DNA of 64,000 nucleotides, taken from Opisthorchis felineus (lineage: Eukaryota > Platyhelminthes > Trematoda > Opisthorchiida > Opisthorchiidae). Position numbers and translations under genes: made by a program. This document shows, in pieces, positions 9,301 to 24,300 of this stretch; the stretch's first letter is position 1, and each line of letters opens with the position of its first letter. The notes under the pieces are model-generated. The model was given only the letters and a program-made list of their open reading frames with translations. It did not search any database and had not been told where the DNA came from. The DNA lies in NCBI GenBank assembly GCA_004794785.1, contig SJOL01010002.1:918928-982927 (forward strand), in the 5' to 3' direction.

Positions 9301-12300
9301 AGATGATTAATGTCCCCAACCGAATCCTTTGACTCAAAAGCCTGACCACAGGACAGCTCTATTTGGTGGGAAATGTCAGTGCTTTACACATTTTCAAATA
9401 ACAAATCGCCATCCGTGTTCCAACCCCAGACCTGGAGGAGCAGAAACCTGTGTTAGTCAGACCTCAAACCATTGAACAACTGGATATGAGAGACTGCAGG
9501 TGTTTCATGGAAACCCTCCGCCATATAGCTCAAAGGGTCACGGATGCACACAAACCGTTACACCATAGCAAGGTCCAGTCTCTTCGTGACGGTTGCTGCC
9601 TATCTATTGTCTTTATAATTTATCTCGGTTTCTATTTTGGAACATGCATCAGTTGAAGTGGATGCTATTAGTTGCGCGATGAAAACTTTTCTTCAAGGGT
9701 TCGAAACAGTCTTTCAGGTCCTCAGTGTCGTCGGTATTCTGTCTAGGGGAACCGGCACTACTCTGATTCCAACGCACAAATGGCGGACAAAGCAGTCATT
9801 CGCGAGATAATTCAGGCTAACAGTGACTATGTGTATGATATCTCGGTGCTCATCGTACATCACACTAAGAGCGCATCCTACTTTCAGGATGAATAATCTT
9901 CATCCGAAGGGCATGTGAGCTAAATGTGTGGTCATTGCCCGTCAGATGCTTGTGAACCACACACTTCATGACGCCGGATTTCTTGATTAGACTTATCTTT
10001 CGAAGGTTGCAGCCATTATCTCGAACAAGATCTAAAGAGAGGTGGGGTTTCCAATCTCATAAAACCTCACGACATTACGTCAGTACGACAGTACGTCAGG
10101 TAAGTGAAGATGGAGTGGTGTAACTAACTAATACTGGTTCCTATGACATGCAAGTAATGTATCTGATACCTGAAAATTGCCAGATTTTCCTCTAATTACA
10201 GTTTCTATAGGGGGAATAACCGGTGAACTTTTCTGTTTAAATGCGTTTTTGCTGTACTGAACAAGCCTGGACCGTTTGCATTGCGTCGGATGCCTACACA
10301 GGTGCCTTCAAACTATTCACAGTAACAGACGTACAGAGGACTGAATGAGTTCTACGGCCGTCTTTCTGAGATCGTGAGTGACCTAGCTACAGTTTACGCT
10401 TATCTCCAGAACCGAATCCACTAGTGTAGTTTGATCACAATTCAAACAGTATGCTACTGCTCAGTGGGCTTGACCCGAAACAGGGTCCTAGATTGTGACC
10501 CGTTGTTCAAGACATGTCGTTCGATTTTTTTTATTGCTCTTGTCCAGGCTCGTGCTTCTTTTCGGTGTCAGGACAGCTATGCGCCGAAAGGGCGTCATGG
10601 CTGAATGCTCTAACTTTTGATTTGGAGATTCTGAACATTCAGGTTGTTTTGTTGCTTTGACTCAGTCGCTCCTTCATAAATTCATTTTACTATTTCATTC
10701 AGTAGCTTTTTGAGGACATCCAAAGAAATTAATCTACTTGCAAAGTTTCTTCACCCGCCGCCTATGTATTTCTCTTTGAACTCGTCCCAAATAGGCCGCA
10801 CTTGGTAGTTCACTAGCCGATCAGCTTGAGCAATTGACGGTCAAACGGAACCTGACTGCCAGACAGGTGAAAAAACTTTTACGAGCTGTACTCACAAACG
10901 AAGACGTAGTTTCTGTGTTTCGACGGTACATCAATCTGAATGAACCAGAAACGGGTGAATTGTCGGCACGTACGAAACGTCGTGTTAAGAATCTGGGAAT
11001 TCTTCGGGGACCGAGCAACTCTCAGTCCAATGCGCTGTCCGCTAACCAACTGCTTGAGCCTAGAGTTGTCACACGGTAAGATTTGGGCGATTTCAGATAT
11101 ATTTCACTTACAGTCACCGTTATTTATAAGTAGGTATTTCCGATATAATCTCATCTTATAGGGTTGGTACACTGAGAGAGCTTGCCACTCTGAGGTTGAA
11201 TAGAACTTTTAATACCACAGTCAACCAGATGGTTCTGAAAGGGAATTGGTTATATGGAGAGTTATTGGGATGGAATCAGTTCTCTCTGTCAGTTATTCAT
11301 GAACTAGTATGGTGGAAAAGCTTGTCGCAAAAGTAGTTAGACCTTGTCCTATCGTGTCTGAGCTAACCAGATGGCCCTGAAATCACGTGTATACATGGAG
11401 CACGTGTGGTTGTCGCATCTGGCTATATCGCGGCCACAGTCTTCACTTTAAACTGAAAATAATCTCCGCTGTTGACAGCCTCTACATGTTCAGGGCCAAG
11501 ACTTTCATCAAAGTAAATCATAGCCGCTTATAAATGAGGAACTCCGTTGATAATCTGAAACCGCGTGATATTTAGGAAGCCCTCACCATGTGTTTTAGGA
11601 ATCACAGCCTTATTATAAGGTCTTCCGTTTCCATTTTCGGCAACCAATCCATTATAACATGTGAAACAGCGTTGTAATCAGTAGGATGGGAGTTGTACCG
11701 GAATTATACACTGGAGCGTTCACTTCTAGTGAAAAACAAAATCGCTCGCTCTAAATAGGGTGATCTTTGGAAACAGAGGCTGATGATTCTACCATATTTA
11801 ACTGTTTATGAGTACCCAGAGAACAAATAATTTATGCTACCTATTGCATTGAAGGTTGGTTCTAATCAGACAATAGTCGGAAACGTGCTTTGAGAAATGC
11901 AGTAAATCATGACCAATTCTGGCAACTGTTAGCTCATCCTTGTTGCTTAAGACGACTCTGTGTGTGCAATCGACAGCGACATATTTTCCGAATTTTCTTC
12001 GTTCACCACACTGGCCTCTCTTGACGTCAGCTGATTGTAGCCACGGCGCGGAACTGTCAACATTAACTGATTTATAAATTTGGATTTACAATTACCGCTC
12101 GTAGGCAGATGGCAGCCAAATAGAGACATAGAAAAGGGTAGATTATCTAACCCTGGAGTTACTGTACTGTCCCGTTAACCCCGCGTAGTAAATTAGTGAC
12201 AGTTTATCATGTGTGTGTATTGAACGCGGCCTCGGTACCTATGCTAAGCCAGAGGTTTTACAGTGCTAAGCTGCCCTTAAACGAGAACTGATACACATGT

Positions 12301-15300
12301 TTTTGGTATGTTTGCTTTGTTGCTACTGTACCACCCAACTACCCCTATGTAGTGTAAAGTTACAGTGTCATTAGAATAGCTGACAAATGTAACTAACTAC
12401 AAAGACAATTGTGGAATCAAGGGTACAATGGTGATTGTCGTTGTAAGGGTGACATGCGTTGCTACTTTGACCGCCTTTGGAGGGAAGCAGTACTTCTGTT
12501 GAAGTTTAAATTTTTACGGAAGTTGTGGTCATTGTCACATGAACTAGTGTCATAACTATATCCCGTCATCCGAAACAGCTCTTTGGTCCTTGGCATGGAA
12601 TGCTTACTCGAATATGTATTCGTCACCTAGGACCCATCGTGACGGGTGTTTTGTTTTTGAGTCGGTTAGCTGCTCACAGTCCGGAAGTTAATCTCGGATG
12701 GCCTGCGCCTAAAGGCCATGAGTTGAGCGTTGAGCGAGACGTCAGTGTTGTTTTTTTACCCTGCCGCTTCACGAAATACTATTTTACACATCCGTTAAGG
12801 ATGTGATTGCTGGATGTAGCAAACCCGGAACAACCCAGTGAACCGATCAGATGATGCGGTAGTGACCTTTGTCAAGAATGGCGCGTGGGGAGACGCATTC
12901 AAAAAGGTGCAAAAACTTGGTTATTCTAAGGACTAGGGGATCGCTCTTTCCACTCAACGAATTTTCTGTCACGCCTGGCAACTTTCACAGAGTGGCATTA
13001 TTAAAAGAGTAGTCGCTATAAGTGAGGAAGACTGTGCAACAATCCATTACGGATATAAGCTCGTTCATTTTCAGTAAGTACAGGATGCGGTAATCGGTAA
13101 AAATTACGATTTTGAACTATATGCGTATGCACCTTGTCAACAGTTTGGCGCAGAGTTAGCTCTGTTGGCCCATTGTAACTCAATCGGGCCATCGCATTCA
13201 TCATCTGGACCGCAAGCAACGAAGATATGGTGCCACCGAGTGTTTTCCACAAGAAATCTGCAGATGAATCAGCTTGTACAGCGCTTCGGATTTGGTGCTA
13301 CATGTTGGAGGCTCCGATTTTTTAATATCGCGAAATTCGCAGAGAGGTGGTCAGGTCCTGGAAGCGGAAATACACTGAATTATACCATCACCGAATGCAT
13401 TCCAGCCAGATGCTCATCTGACCGGAGCAGTCGAGATGCAGAGTTCACGTACCTTCCGTTCAGTAAATCCGTGCTGTAACCACTGAGCCATCCCGCACCA
13501 ACTGAAGAAGTAAAGAATGAGCCTAGCTTGACCACAGAGATAGTTGCTGCAAGCGTTAGTCAAGTGGGCGTTCAGATCGCAATCACTGGAGCAAAAAGTG
13601 AGCAAAAGTCAACAATATGTTAAACCAATCTGGTAGACCAATGGATGCACCAACTGGTAGTTATCCCTTCAAGTCCGTTATTCTTTCTAATAACTCTCCC
13701 TGTAGGGACTCCATGCCTACTACTACCACATGGATCTGTGGATCATTTGCGAATGATAGATCATCTGGCTGTCGGCTCAGCCGTCTATAATGCACGAAAA
13801 TGTACTTGTTTTCCGAAATCGTAATCGTGGATGGGCGGGGTGGGGGACGGTACTGTATATACCTCAACGCAATTCCGATTCCAACTTTGTCACATCTTTT
13901 TTCTCACCGTGTGTCACTAGTGTGTGCTTAAAATATGGGGAGGGAGACCATAGAATCGATCGGTTTTGCCTCAAGTCGTTACCGGAAACGTTTCATTGCA
14001 ACCAATTTATCTGGGAACTTTTTCTGTCTGAAGTACACCATCCAGGCCGGAGCAGGTGTTATTAGTCTTATACAAGCAAGCTTTGTCCTAATCTGTGTCC
14101 ACCCTAATGCGTTAGTTTCCAAGTCTCAAAGGTGCCTGCTGTAGCTGAAATCTTATTTAAGCAATCGTCGGTTATTTCGAATAATAACGACTCCCTCATA
14201 GTCGTGTCAGACGCGCTTATTTGCAAGCGACTGTCCACGGGATTCTTGACATTATTTAAGTCTGGGATTGCACCCAGTAGCTGGTTTTCTGCCTGTTCGC
14301 TGAGCTTGACAAACGTTTCGGCACCATTTGAGATGTACTCAGTTATCTGTCCCAATGAATGCTCTCCTAAGTGTAAACTACCGAAGTAATTCGCAAAATC
14401 CGAAAAACCCATCATGCCACAAGTCGATGACGTGCTGCGTGTTAGGCTTGCTCAGAAATAAGTAATATTCGATTTTGAAACGAATCTTACAGATATTTCA
14501 GCGCCGGTATTAGATTGTCTCGGCTGTGTTGATACTTTATGGAATATTATTGCCGCTTCTAGAACGATAATGTTACTGTGGGTTCAAGCGCACCTGTAGC
14601 TTTCGAACTTTGTTGTTTCATTAGGTCGTTGGCTCGTACTATACAGCATTCTTTGCGAGACTTTCTCCCGGTGGATCCGTCCGTACATTGTAAACAGCCG
14701 TCCACCATCCTGGATATGGAGTTTTCCGATGAAGAAGACACTTCTGACGCACGGGGCGATGCAACCGAGAAAACTTGTCATACACGCGATGAGGACTATC
14801 AACCCGGTCCTTTTGATCTGTACATCTTGGAGCGTGATAACATGTTGGATCAAATTGTCGGACCTGATACTTCTGTGGAAGCATCGGGCAACCGTTTTGA
14901 GGAGTCTACAACCACCTTGCCGCATGATGAGGACTCAAATGAGTCGAGAGGCACAAACAGCGACTGTTCCACTTCAGCACACTCCGCGTCACTGGTGGAC
15001 ATCAATCAATGGTTATCTAACGACAAGCCTACGGCAGAGGAAATTGACGCTTCCACATACACCAGTCGGCTACGTTCAAGCCATCTGTCCACAGACCCGG
15101 TTGGCGGATCTCCTGCCACATCTACTATCCAGACTGTGAGTCTGGGGCTGAAGGAAAAACGAAACGGAGCGGGTAAAACCACGGATACCCTCGCATCAGA
15201 TATCGAACAGGATGATCTAGCTAGTGCATCCAACCCACAGTCAGAAGACGCACAGGGAGACGCAGATGATCGTGAAGATGATGTTTATACCGAGTTCTTG

Positions 15301-18300
15301 CGATCTTTGTTCGCATCTGATACGAGTGCACAAAATTCACCTCAGAAGAAGGTGAGTTCTGTCGAAATCGAGTTCCATCCAGTTCACTCACTCTTTATAT
15401 CTCAAGCCTGATCAAGATATTTTCATACGACCACAGGTTGTTGATTCAAATCTGGGTATTGCTGAGGGAATTCGGGATAGCCGGTGGTTAAGGCACGGAG
15501 TTACTGACCGGAAGGTCCGTGCTTCGAATCCAACCTTGGCATCTCGACTGCTCCTATCTAGGCTTGGGTAGCCTAGCAGTATGTCATCCATCGTGCTTCC
15601 TCCGAGTGGTGTGGCAGTGATGCACAGAAAGGGTGTCACAGCCGAACGAGTATATAGTAATTATATTTCAAACCCACTGCTTCGTTATTTAGACGGAAGT
15701 AAATTAGCCGGTTCAGGCTTATGCCAAGACTAGCATTTATCCAGTTTCACGGTCATTTGCATCGCACTGCTCTGTTCTCCGAATGATGGCCCTTTACGCA
15801 CTGTTTTTTTCTCACCCTCAACAATAAATGCCAATGCTTGACGTGGCCCCTACTTTAAGTTAAAGCTTTTTGTTTTGTTAGTGAACTGCTGAATCTCGCC
15901 AATTCACTCTTTTCCAAACAAGGAGGTTACTCAATGACATGAAAAGTTACGTAGTAGCCCCACTTGAGATTTATGCAGCCTCACACTGTTATGCGCCAGT
16001 TGAACAAGTGAGACGAAGGTGTTCGGAGTAGCTGAAAATTCTGCTCCAATGTGTAAAACCAATCCCTCAGACTGATCAGGATAGGATGTCTGTTTCAACG
16101 ACCGTGGTGGTCAGCCACGAGAAGCACACAAAACCTAGCGCACCTGCCTAATATGTTAAACTTAATCACACACACAAACACAACATGCTGCTGAACAACT
16201 GACCTACTATCATCTGCTAATTGTCTTATTGCTAACCGGACACTTTACTGACTATCAGCTGTGCATCACATTCACTTGGAGCTTATTATGAACGAAAGAT
16301 CCACCTGGTAGTTAGTTGAGTTCCCCGTTACCACTAAGTTAATTTGCATGTGGGTGTAACACTCATGTAGAAAATACCGTTGATGGAAACTTGGGGACTA
16401 CGCCTACCTGATGAGGCCCAGCGAAGACGAAACCGGCAATAAATCTGACCTACTAGTTTCGAGGATGATGATGTATCGAATCTTTGTCTACTTAGAACAA
16501 CTGGCCTCAAATCCGATTAGACCAGATGTAGTTTTGAAGGTATGTTTTCCAACGTGTTTCTGTTTACGAATTTCGCCTTGCTAATTTATCTAGTTTCAAT
16601 GTCGCTCACCAAAAAATGGTGAGAAAGTTAGCTGGGGCCCTGACCGTCCTACCAGATCCTTATCACTCGGTTCATTCAGTCCCGCAGTTGAATTTGCAGC
16701 GCTATGCACTCAGTTAGTTGGAAGACAGACCAACTGAGGTTGGTGTGATCAAAGATGTCCATAGTCATCATCGACAGCATAACGTCGTTGTGCAACACTG
16801 CTGTACGTGGCCTGGGATGCTGACAGTGTGTCCAGTCCTAGACAGAAGGATGATTAGGGTCTTCGACCAAATCCTTTGGATCAAAAGCCTGATCGCAAGG
16901 CAGCTGTGTTCGGCGGGAAATAAAAGTGTGTTGCCATTTTTATAGGACAAGTCGCCACACATGTTACAACCCCCGGGTTGGATGCCCAGGAGACTGTGTT
17001 GGTTAGACCTGTAACCATTGATCAATCTGGTATGAGATTATCTGTGGGACACCTCCCAGTACAGCTCAGTGGGTCGCGGAGGAACACACCGTCACACGAC
17101 GGTAAGGTCGTCTCTTTGTGACAGATCAAAGACGTTCTGTCGGAATGTTTATCCCTCGCTGTTGGTTGATTCTCCGAACTGGACAATGAGACTGCATACA
17201 CCTTCTAACAAGTTAAGGTATCCATCGTTGGGTTGTATTACTGTTATCTTCCCGCCAGTCACTTATTGTTATCATTTTTGGTTTAGTAATTTTCAACTTG
17301 TTGTTAGTACCAACGACCAGTTGGGTTTTGAATACTATGGCTCTTCAGTAGATTTGGAGTCGTGTTTTCTGCCTCGGGAAACCTTGCTGTATGGTTGACT
17401 GGACGTCTGCAAGATATAGACATAACCAATCAAAATGAGTGTGACCAGGGTCACGTGCTGACTAATTTCTTTTTGTTCGTCTTACTGGTACTTTTTCCAC
17501 GGAATAGACCAGAGAAATATTAATCACAAGTCGCAAACGGGATGCAGCGAAGTTCCAGCCCCTATAGCCCATAAGATCAACTTTAATTGAATGGTCCTCA
17601 GACAACCAGATGACGATGAGTTGTAAACCGGTTTCACTATCTAACCGCCCGCTTAAAACGTAGTCAAACATTCCTTTCAAAACCATCATCAGACACCAAT
17701 TTTTCGCGGAGTCTTCTGTAACTTTGGGTACTTCAACCTTTGGACGTTTTGAAATGTTAACAAGTTTGGGGGATGGAATAAATTTTTATTCCTTTATATG
17801 TCATCTGTTCGTGATATTTCTTTGTGGCTGGTAATATCACACAGTAGCCGTTGTCGGTTTGCATTGTCATGTCACAACCCTTTTTCCGTGAACCCTTTAC
17901 AAAGAAATCTTGTGCCTTAACCACTGAGCTGTCTCGACTCAGGCTTCAACCTTCAAATCACAGTTCGGATATCCCAGATCGTCCAGATGGATGGTCCAAC
18001 AGGCTTCGAAACAAAGGTAGTGTTCAGTTTGGTGGCCATTGATTTGCTTGTCGAGCTTAACAGTTGTCCTGGGAGGCACTATAATTACGACGTGAACGAA
18101 TGACATCAGCATGCCTGCGTTATCCTTTGTTTTTTTGGAAACTTGATAGCACCAGCCTCATTCAATATCTCAAAACAGCCAACAGGGAAATCCTGTATCG
18201 ATAAATTTATATTTCATGTAATACTTCTCTCCAATTTTAAGGTCCGTATTTCCCCAAACGGTGGGCCTCTCGGGCAGCGTCGAATTGGACACAGAGGACC

Positions 18301-21300
18301 GGAGCGAACGGATGGTCTCACGCACTGGCCGACTTTAGCAACACCACATTCGCCAAGTGCAGTCGATCGGAATCACACGAAAGAAAACGGCAATCAGGAC
18401 GAGGCAGACGATGAGGATGACGACCCAGACGATCCTGAATTCGATGTGATGGCTGAACTGGATCAAGTGAATCGAGAAGACTTCTTTGATGAGCTTCGTG
18501 ACGATCGGGCTGTCCGCGTATCCAAACAAGAAGCAAAAGTAAGTTAAAATTCCCGGCCACCCACATTTGTTTGACGCTTTTTTTGGTGACCTGTTACTTG
18601 ACGATCGTATGGTTATGTTTGACTTTCTAATTATCCCACTCTCCTACAGACACTTCATCGAGATATGCAGGCTCTGTTTAGTGATGAGGATGATGATGGT
18701 CAGGGTGCAGCATCCAGCAAACCGCCCGCCTCCGCCGTGTATGCAATAACGTCCCATTGTCATCGCCTGCTCCAAGCAAACCGTGTTGCAAAACGAGAAC
18801 CTGTTGACTCTGAAACAGAAGAACAACAAGGTTGCGCGACAGCTAACGACAATGTTGCCATGCCCAGCATGCAAAGTTTAATCAAGGAACAGATGGCTTT
18901 GGCATTGGAGCAGATGCAACCTGTCAGGACGTGAGTTTCTTCTCTCTTCCTGAAGTACCTGTTCGATATATCGATAAAGTAGCTTCTTCCTATTTCAAAA
19001 AAAGACAAAGGTAGCAAATCTAACTTTTAAACTATTATTTCATTAATCGATTGCCCAGGGCAGCTCTGGTGACGTTTCAGAATTTGATGACCGCTGTAAT
19101 GGTTGCTCATTAGATCAATTTTGGCTCGGTCGGTCCACTACTACTCCAGTCCCGAACTCCCACACGCATCGTCTTTTTGGACTTCGGTTTCTTCTTTTTG
19201 ATTGTCCCCTATCGACTGTTCCTGGCCCGAATATGCCGATTGTCGTTGCCTCTATATGATCCACCTGAGTTTGTTTAGGTTAGAGCGCAAACTTAGTGGT
19301 TTGAAGATCCGCGGTTCGAACCCAAACCCTATCATCTCGACTGCTGCTGTCTAGGGGTGGGCCAGCTGGTGCTATCTCAGTCCTCCTTTCGGATGGCACT
19401 GTAGCCAAGCACCGAACCAAGCACTGAACCATTTTTCGATTTTCCACCTGATGATCATTTATGAGTAATCATTTTGTTTCAGCCGATGAAAGTTGTGTCC
19501 GGCTAGACAATTCACCTAAATGTGAGCCTTTGAATATCATTCTTCTGGCTATGGTTTTGTTCAACTAGTTTTTTTGCCCAAAATCGATTGTCCTCATGGA
19601 GGAGGGATTGCCCTCCGGTTAAATGCCGACGATAGGCCTTTTTCCACTAATTCGTTAATAGTAGTTTGAACCTTTTCTCGACTTCATTGATAAATCCCCC
19701 AGCTTAATCCACGAAATATCGAATGCGCCGTTTCCTGCCAAGTTAGTTTAGTCCTCCAGGACATTCACTGAGGGAAGGAATATGGCCATTTATCCTTGTC
19801 TGACTATTGGTACAGGCTCCAGCTCGAAGTCAGGATCTGGCACTGTCTTGTAGCTCAGTCTGTTGTTTGGGTAAAACCTTGACCTTGGGTATTCAACCGC
19901 ATGGTCGCACTGGGCGTGCGAGAAACCTTTCGTGGGTCTGTGCTGTAGGTGTGTACTACAGTACGGAATTCCCGAACGTACAATTCACTCGGAGGTATAC
20001 AAGCTATATGCTTTATAACACTAACTCAAATTGTGTTGGATATTGTGCAGCAGTTGAAAGGATCGACACTCAGAATAACAGTCATTTGGTCCACATAAGA
20101 GGTTCATACTTCATCTTTCGAATTCTCATCCAGGACATTGTCAACATTTTTTTTCATGAGTGTACCCTTTGTGGTGTAAAACATGTAGCTAATAAATGCA
20201 CCATCTTTCCGAATCAATGCGAAGGTATTTGAATTCCGTTCCGTTGACTGCAGCGACAACGCTCTCGTGGAGCTGTTGGAAATGAGGACAAATCTACACT
20301 ACTTTTAACGGATAAGTAGCATGGAAATAGACAAGTATTCCTACCATTAAATAGATACGTTTTATCACTCCGTCCGAACAGAAGGCAACACTTCCTTCGT
20401 AGGGGCAGCTGCATGCGCTTTTCACGATCTTAATCCAGAACCAGGGGCAAACAGTTTGGTTTTCGTCGCTTTTTGTACTGTTTGTTTGTTCCTCCGTTCC
20501 CTTCAGCGTAAAATATGATTGTCGAAATTAATGAACTGTGCCGTAGTTGAGTTGTAGGTAGGTACATACCCCTTACAACGATCCACTGGATATAAAAATG
20601 CCAACTTTACGCCTTTTTCCATTCTTAGTCTCACAGAGGTTCAAATGCAGCAGCTACAAAGGCAATTGGGTATGCACATCCAACTGCTTACGACCAACTT
20701 TTTGTGCACGTACGATTTTGTCCATCTGCATTCGTCGGTCACACGAGTTTGTGCGAGCGCCTTGAAAGAACTGGCCTCCAGACGCGACGCGTTCGATCTC
20801 ATGGTACAACAAAGGTCGCAATCAATCGGAACCAGTCACCAACCGACAAGCTTCTACCGATCTTGTCCTACTTTGGACGAAGCTGTGCAGCTAATCACCG
20901 ACTACGCTGGTCTGTCTTTTCTCCCACTATTACCCCACAATCCACATCGACCGGGGAGTGATGTTTCTTCGCCGTCTACAAAGAACTCACGGGTTCCCAT
21001 CGCGCCGTCTATACCACTGCCACACTGCCTGCTACGACTGATGGTCAACAATCGTATTTGGTCGTACCCCTATCTAATGCCCAGTTCCCTACCATCTAAA
21101 CCCGATCCACTCAGCGGGCCGCAGTGTCGTCGTCGGATCTTTTTCCACTCGTCGGAAGATGCCCTCATTCTTCTGGGATTGGCCGATTTCTCCGGAACCT
21201 ATATTCCTCCAGAACCGGAATCGGATGAGCCACAATTCAATCACAGTCGATACCTCACGTACCGTCTGATTCAGAAGCACTTGTTACCTCACCGAAACCT

Positions 21301-24300
21301 CTTGCAATTGCGCACACGTCGGTGGAGCTTGCTGTCCAATCACTCGTCCCAGGAAAAGCTGATGTCGTTAGCAAACTTGCCTTTGGCTACTAGACACCTT
21401 GTTCAGCTGTTTTCCGGTATTTCGTCAACTTCTCCTCTGAATAAACGAACACTACACAAATTGGCCGATGAAGTGGCTCCTTGTTCTATTCCGCATCGTT
21501 TCTCACTCAGACTAGGCTGCCTGTCGGAAATGCCGTTTCAGGATTTGTTCCGACGCGATGCCCTACCTCCTCATAGTGGGTATGAGACAGTTCTATTGAA
21601 TGTCAACACCGAGGGCTCGTGTCGAGGCGAATTCTCCAAAATGGTTCATGATTTGCTCACGGATTTCGCCCAACAAGCGCAGTGCTTGTGGTGGTCTCAT
21701 GAACAAGTCAGCGTTAAACCAGATTGGTCGTCTTCTTCTCCATTACCTTTACCTGGCCCAATTGCGATCAAACCAGAGGAGACTGGTGATTCAGTGCCGC
21801 GAGACTTGGGTTTACTGGGACCCACATTTTTACCAGCCATACCTGTAGACTTCACACCAGATGGGTGGGTATTTATGTGCATGTATTTCATCATAATCTC
21901 ATGCCCCTAGTCTGTTTAATAGGCTCACGTGCAATTCCTGTTATTACTTGATCGGAGTCTCGGCCAACTATCTTGCGTGTTTTCAACACCATCCGTCTTA
22001 CGCAGTTATCCAACATATCGCGTCCGCCCAACGGGTCGTGCACAAGAAGGCGATTTGTATTTTCAAGAGTGTGGTCGATGTCGCCTCAAAAATTACCTGC
22101 GGTTATTTGTAATCGACAGAATATCCCAAAAAACCAACTTAATTCATTCCATCGCGCCTTAGATTCTACCTAAAGAGGTACCACCCATTTGAATGTGAAT
22201 ACGTCTGAGACGCCTTTTTACCAGTTTGTTTTCGTTTGGGCAGTGTACCTATTGTTATTAGTCCCATCTCTCGATTGTTAATGGAGCTTATAGGCTCAAC
22301 TAATTGAATGATTTGTCAGAACGAATAGATTGCCAAAATTTTGCGTTTTTGGGAATGGTAAATCTTGGCAGCCAAATGCTCTATTCATGATGATGGGTTT
22401 TAATGGGTTTCCCCGGAACACTTGACAGATTGTTGTTGCCGCGTAGTCTTGGATTCAAGCGGATTATTGCCGTTTGTAATGTGAATGTGATCGAGTTTCG
22501 AAAAGCTCACCAATGTGAGGATTTCGTCCATTCCGGGATCCATCAGATAGCATCGGCCACTTGACCCTTTGCCAGCGCTTTTGAGCTATCGGTTCCGTCC
22601 GCGGTGCAGTTTTGGGCAGCTGGTGGACAAAACATATCTTTCAAATGCATATGGATAGCCGGACGACAAACCCAGTAGACACTTTCCACTCCGTGTATGG
22701 CGAACGGCTTAATGTCCCTACCTTACTGTTCGATGCCTCCTGTAAGCTGAGTTCTTTCCGGAGTCCCCTGACCATGCTTACCGCAGTTGACCTGATCTGC
22801 TGCATTTGGTTTCACACCACTGGATGTTAAGTCCTGTTGTGCTCCCCTTTATCACTGTCTCACGCACCATTGAGAAAATGAAAAAGATAAGGAATCGTAC
22901 TTCTCTGCTGGCTTGCAGCCCTTGAGAAGTGCAAGTCTGGTGATACCTATGGGACCGGACAAGACAATTCGATAGGCTAGGCCTGAAATTCAATCGCGGA
23001 CACTCCCGGTTGAATGCATGTGCCCTCAACGACTCGTTGATCTAACCACATGATTGGACAAACCTCCGCGGCTGAGCATTTAACAATCTTGTACACCAAC
23101 GCAAAGAGGGGAGCTTGATTCGGGACCTGTGGGATGCACCATGTAGGTGCTCTCTATTATGGACTGTCTAATTGAATATAGTACGTCACAGTCTTAGGTG
23201 CCTGCGTATTGTATGATCACACATCCGATGTTGTAAGCCTTGAGACTATGGTGGCATTTCTAGCAACGAATCTCTAGCTTTATGGTGGCGGCTCTGAGCC
23301 TTGATCATCTAATACATTATTTATAACTGCAAGCCGCCTTTGAACCGTATGCTCACAGGAGACCTAATTTTTCGGACACTTCTGTGTCTATCCTTATCAT
23401 TCTGTTTACCTACTTGCTCCATTTGCAGACAAGTTGTGGTAAATACCAAACTAGAACCCGCTTTGGTTGAGTTCGATGCAACTTCAGATTCAACTAAACT
23501 GTGTCGTGGGACCAAGTCGACCGCCATTCCTCACCAACCCAGCAATTACAGAGTGATACCACAAGACACACCTAAGCCTAGCATTGCAGATCATATTGAA
23601 TCCGTACTTGCTCAATTACGCAAGTGGGCTCTGCAGGAGGATCGGTGTTCAAAACGTCGCAATCCAACAGAGCTGACTGCGGGGACGCTTCGATTTTTAG
23701 CTTCTGCATCGCCCGTCGCTGGAAAGCTTCCTCTACCGCGGTTACCTACAAGTTCCGCGGCCCAACGTCGTCCTCTCCTTCCGCGTTCTTCTGATGCGAA
23801 CAAACGACCTGCTGCGGATGCTGTTTCTCTCGCATCCAGCGATGTGCAGCCATCTGCAATGCCCATCGATACACATTCTTTCCGAGAGCCTTTCACTGAC
23901 TCTAACTTGACCCGATGTCAAAAAACAGTGGACTTTTTGGCCGATCAGTTTCATTTTGGTTTGGACAAAGTTGTTCACACGTACGGTGATTTAATTTCGG
24001 GCTCCAACAAATTCCAGCCCATTTCAAAGGCTCTCCCGTACGCGAACGATGGCGGGAATTTACAGATGACAGCACCCGATTGTCCCAGCAATCAGCAGCC
24101 GATTTCAGTTTTCTCAGGATCTTGTTTTCTAACGCCGGCTCGATTTGTAAATCGATGTAAGGCCCGTGGTGAGGCTACAACAGCCGATTTGTTCACACTG
24201 CCTTCTTCTGTGTTACCCCAGCGTCAATCTACCTTGGATGAGTTTGATGTTCACCGAGCCCGATCACTTTTGGATCGATGTCGTGCTTACTTATCGCCAT

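Noticed and set aside
14716..14718. ATG as the GON4L translation start
   Set aside because: The acceptor at 14624 matches exon 2 in phase, and family motifs continue upstream, so this Met is internal.
19845..19910. Possible tRNA (TAGCTCAGT followed by GGTATTCAACC)
   Set aside because: The B box is degenerate and no cloverleaf with paired acceptor arms could be drawn.
19807..20232. 141-codon plus frame in GON4L intron 5
   Set aside because: Non-ATG start, no motif, and it lies in an intron of a phase-consistent gene.
23340..23428. ATG at 23340 with a hydrophobic run like a signal peptide
   Set aside because: The acceptor at 23428 joins exon 6 and exon 7 in phase; the hydrophobic stretch is intron read-through.
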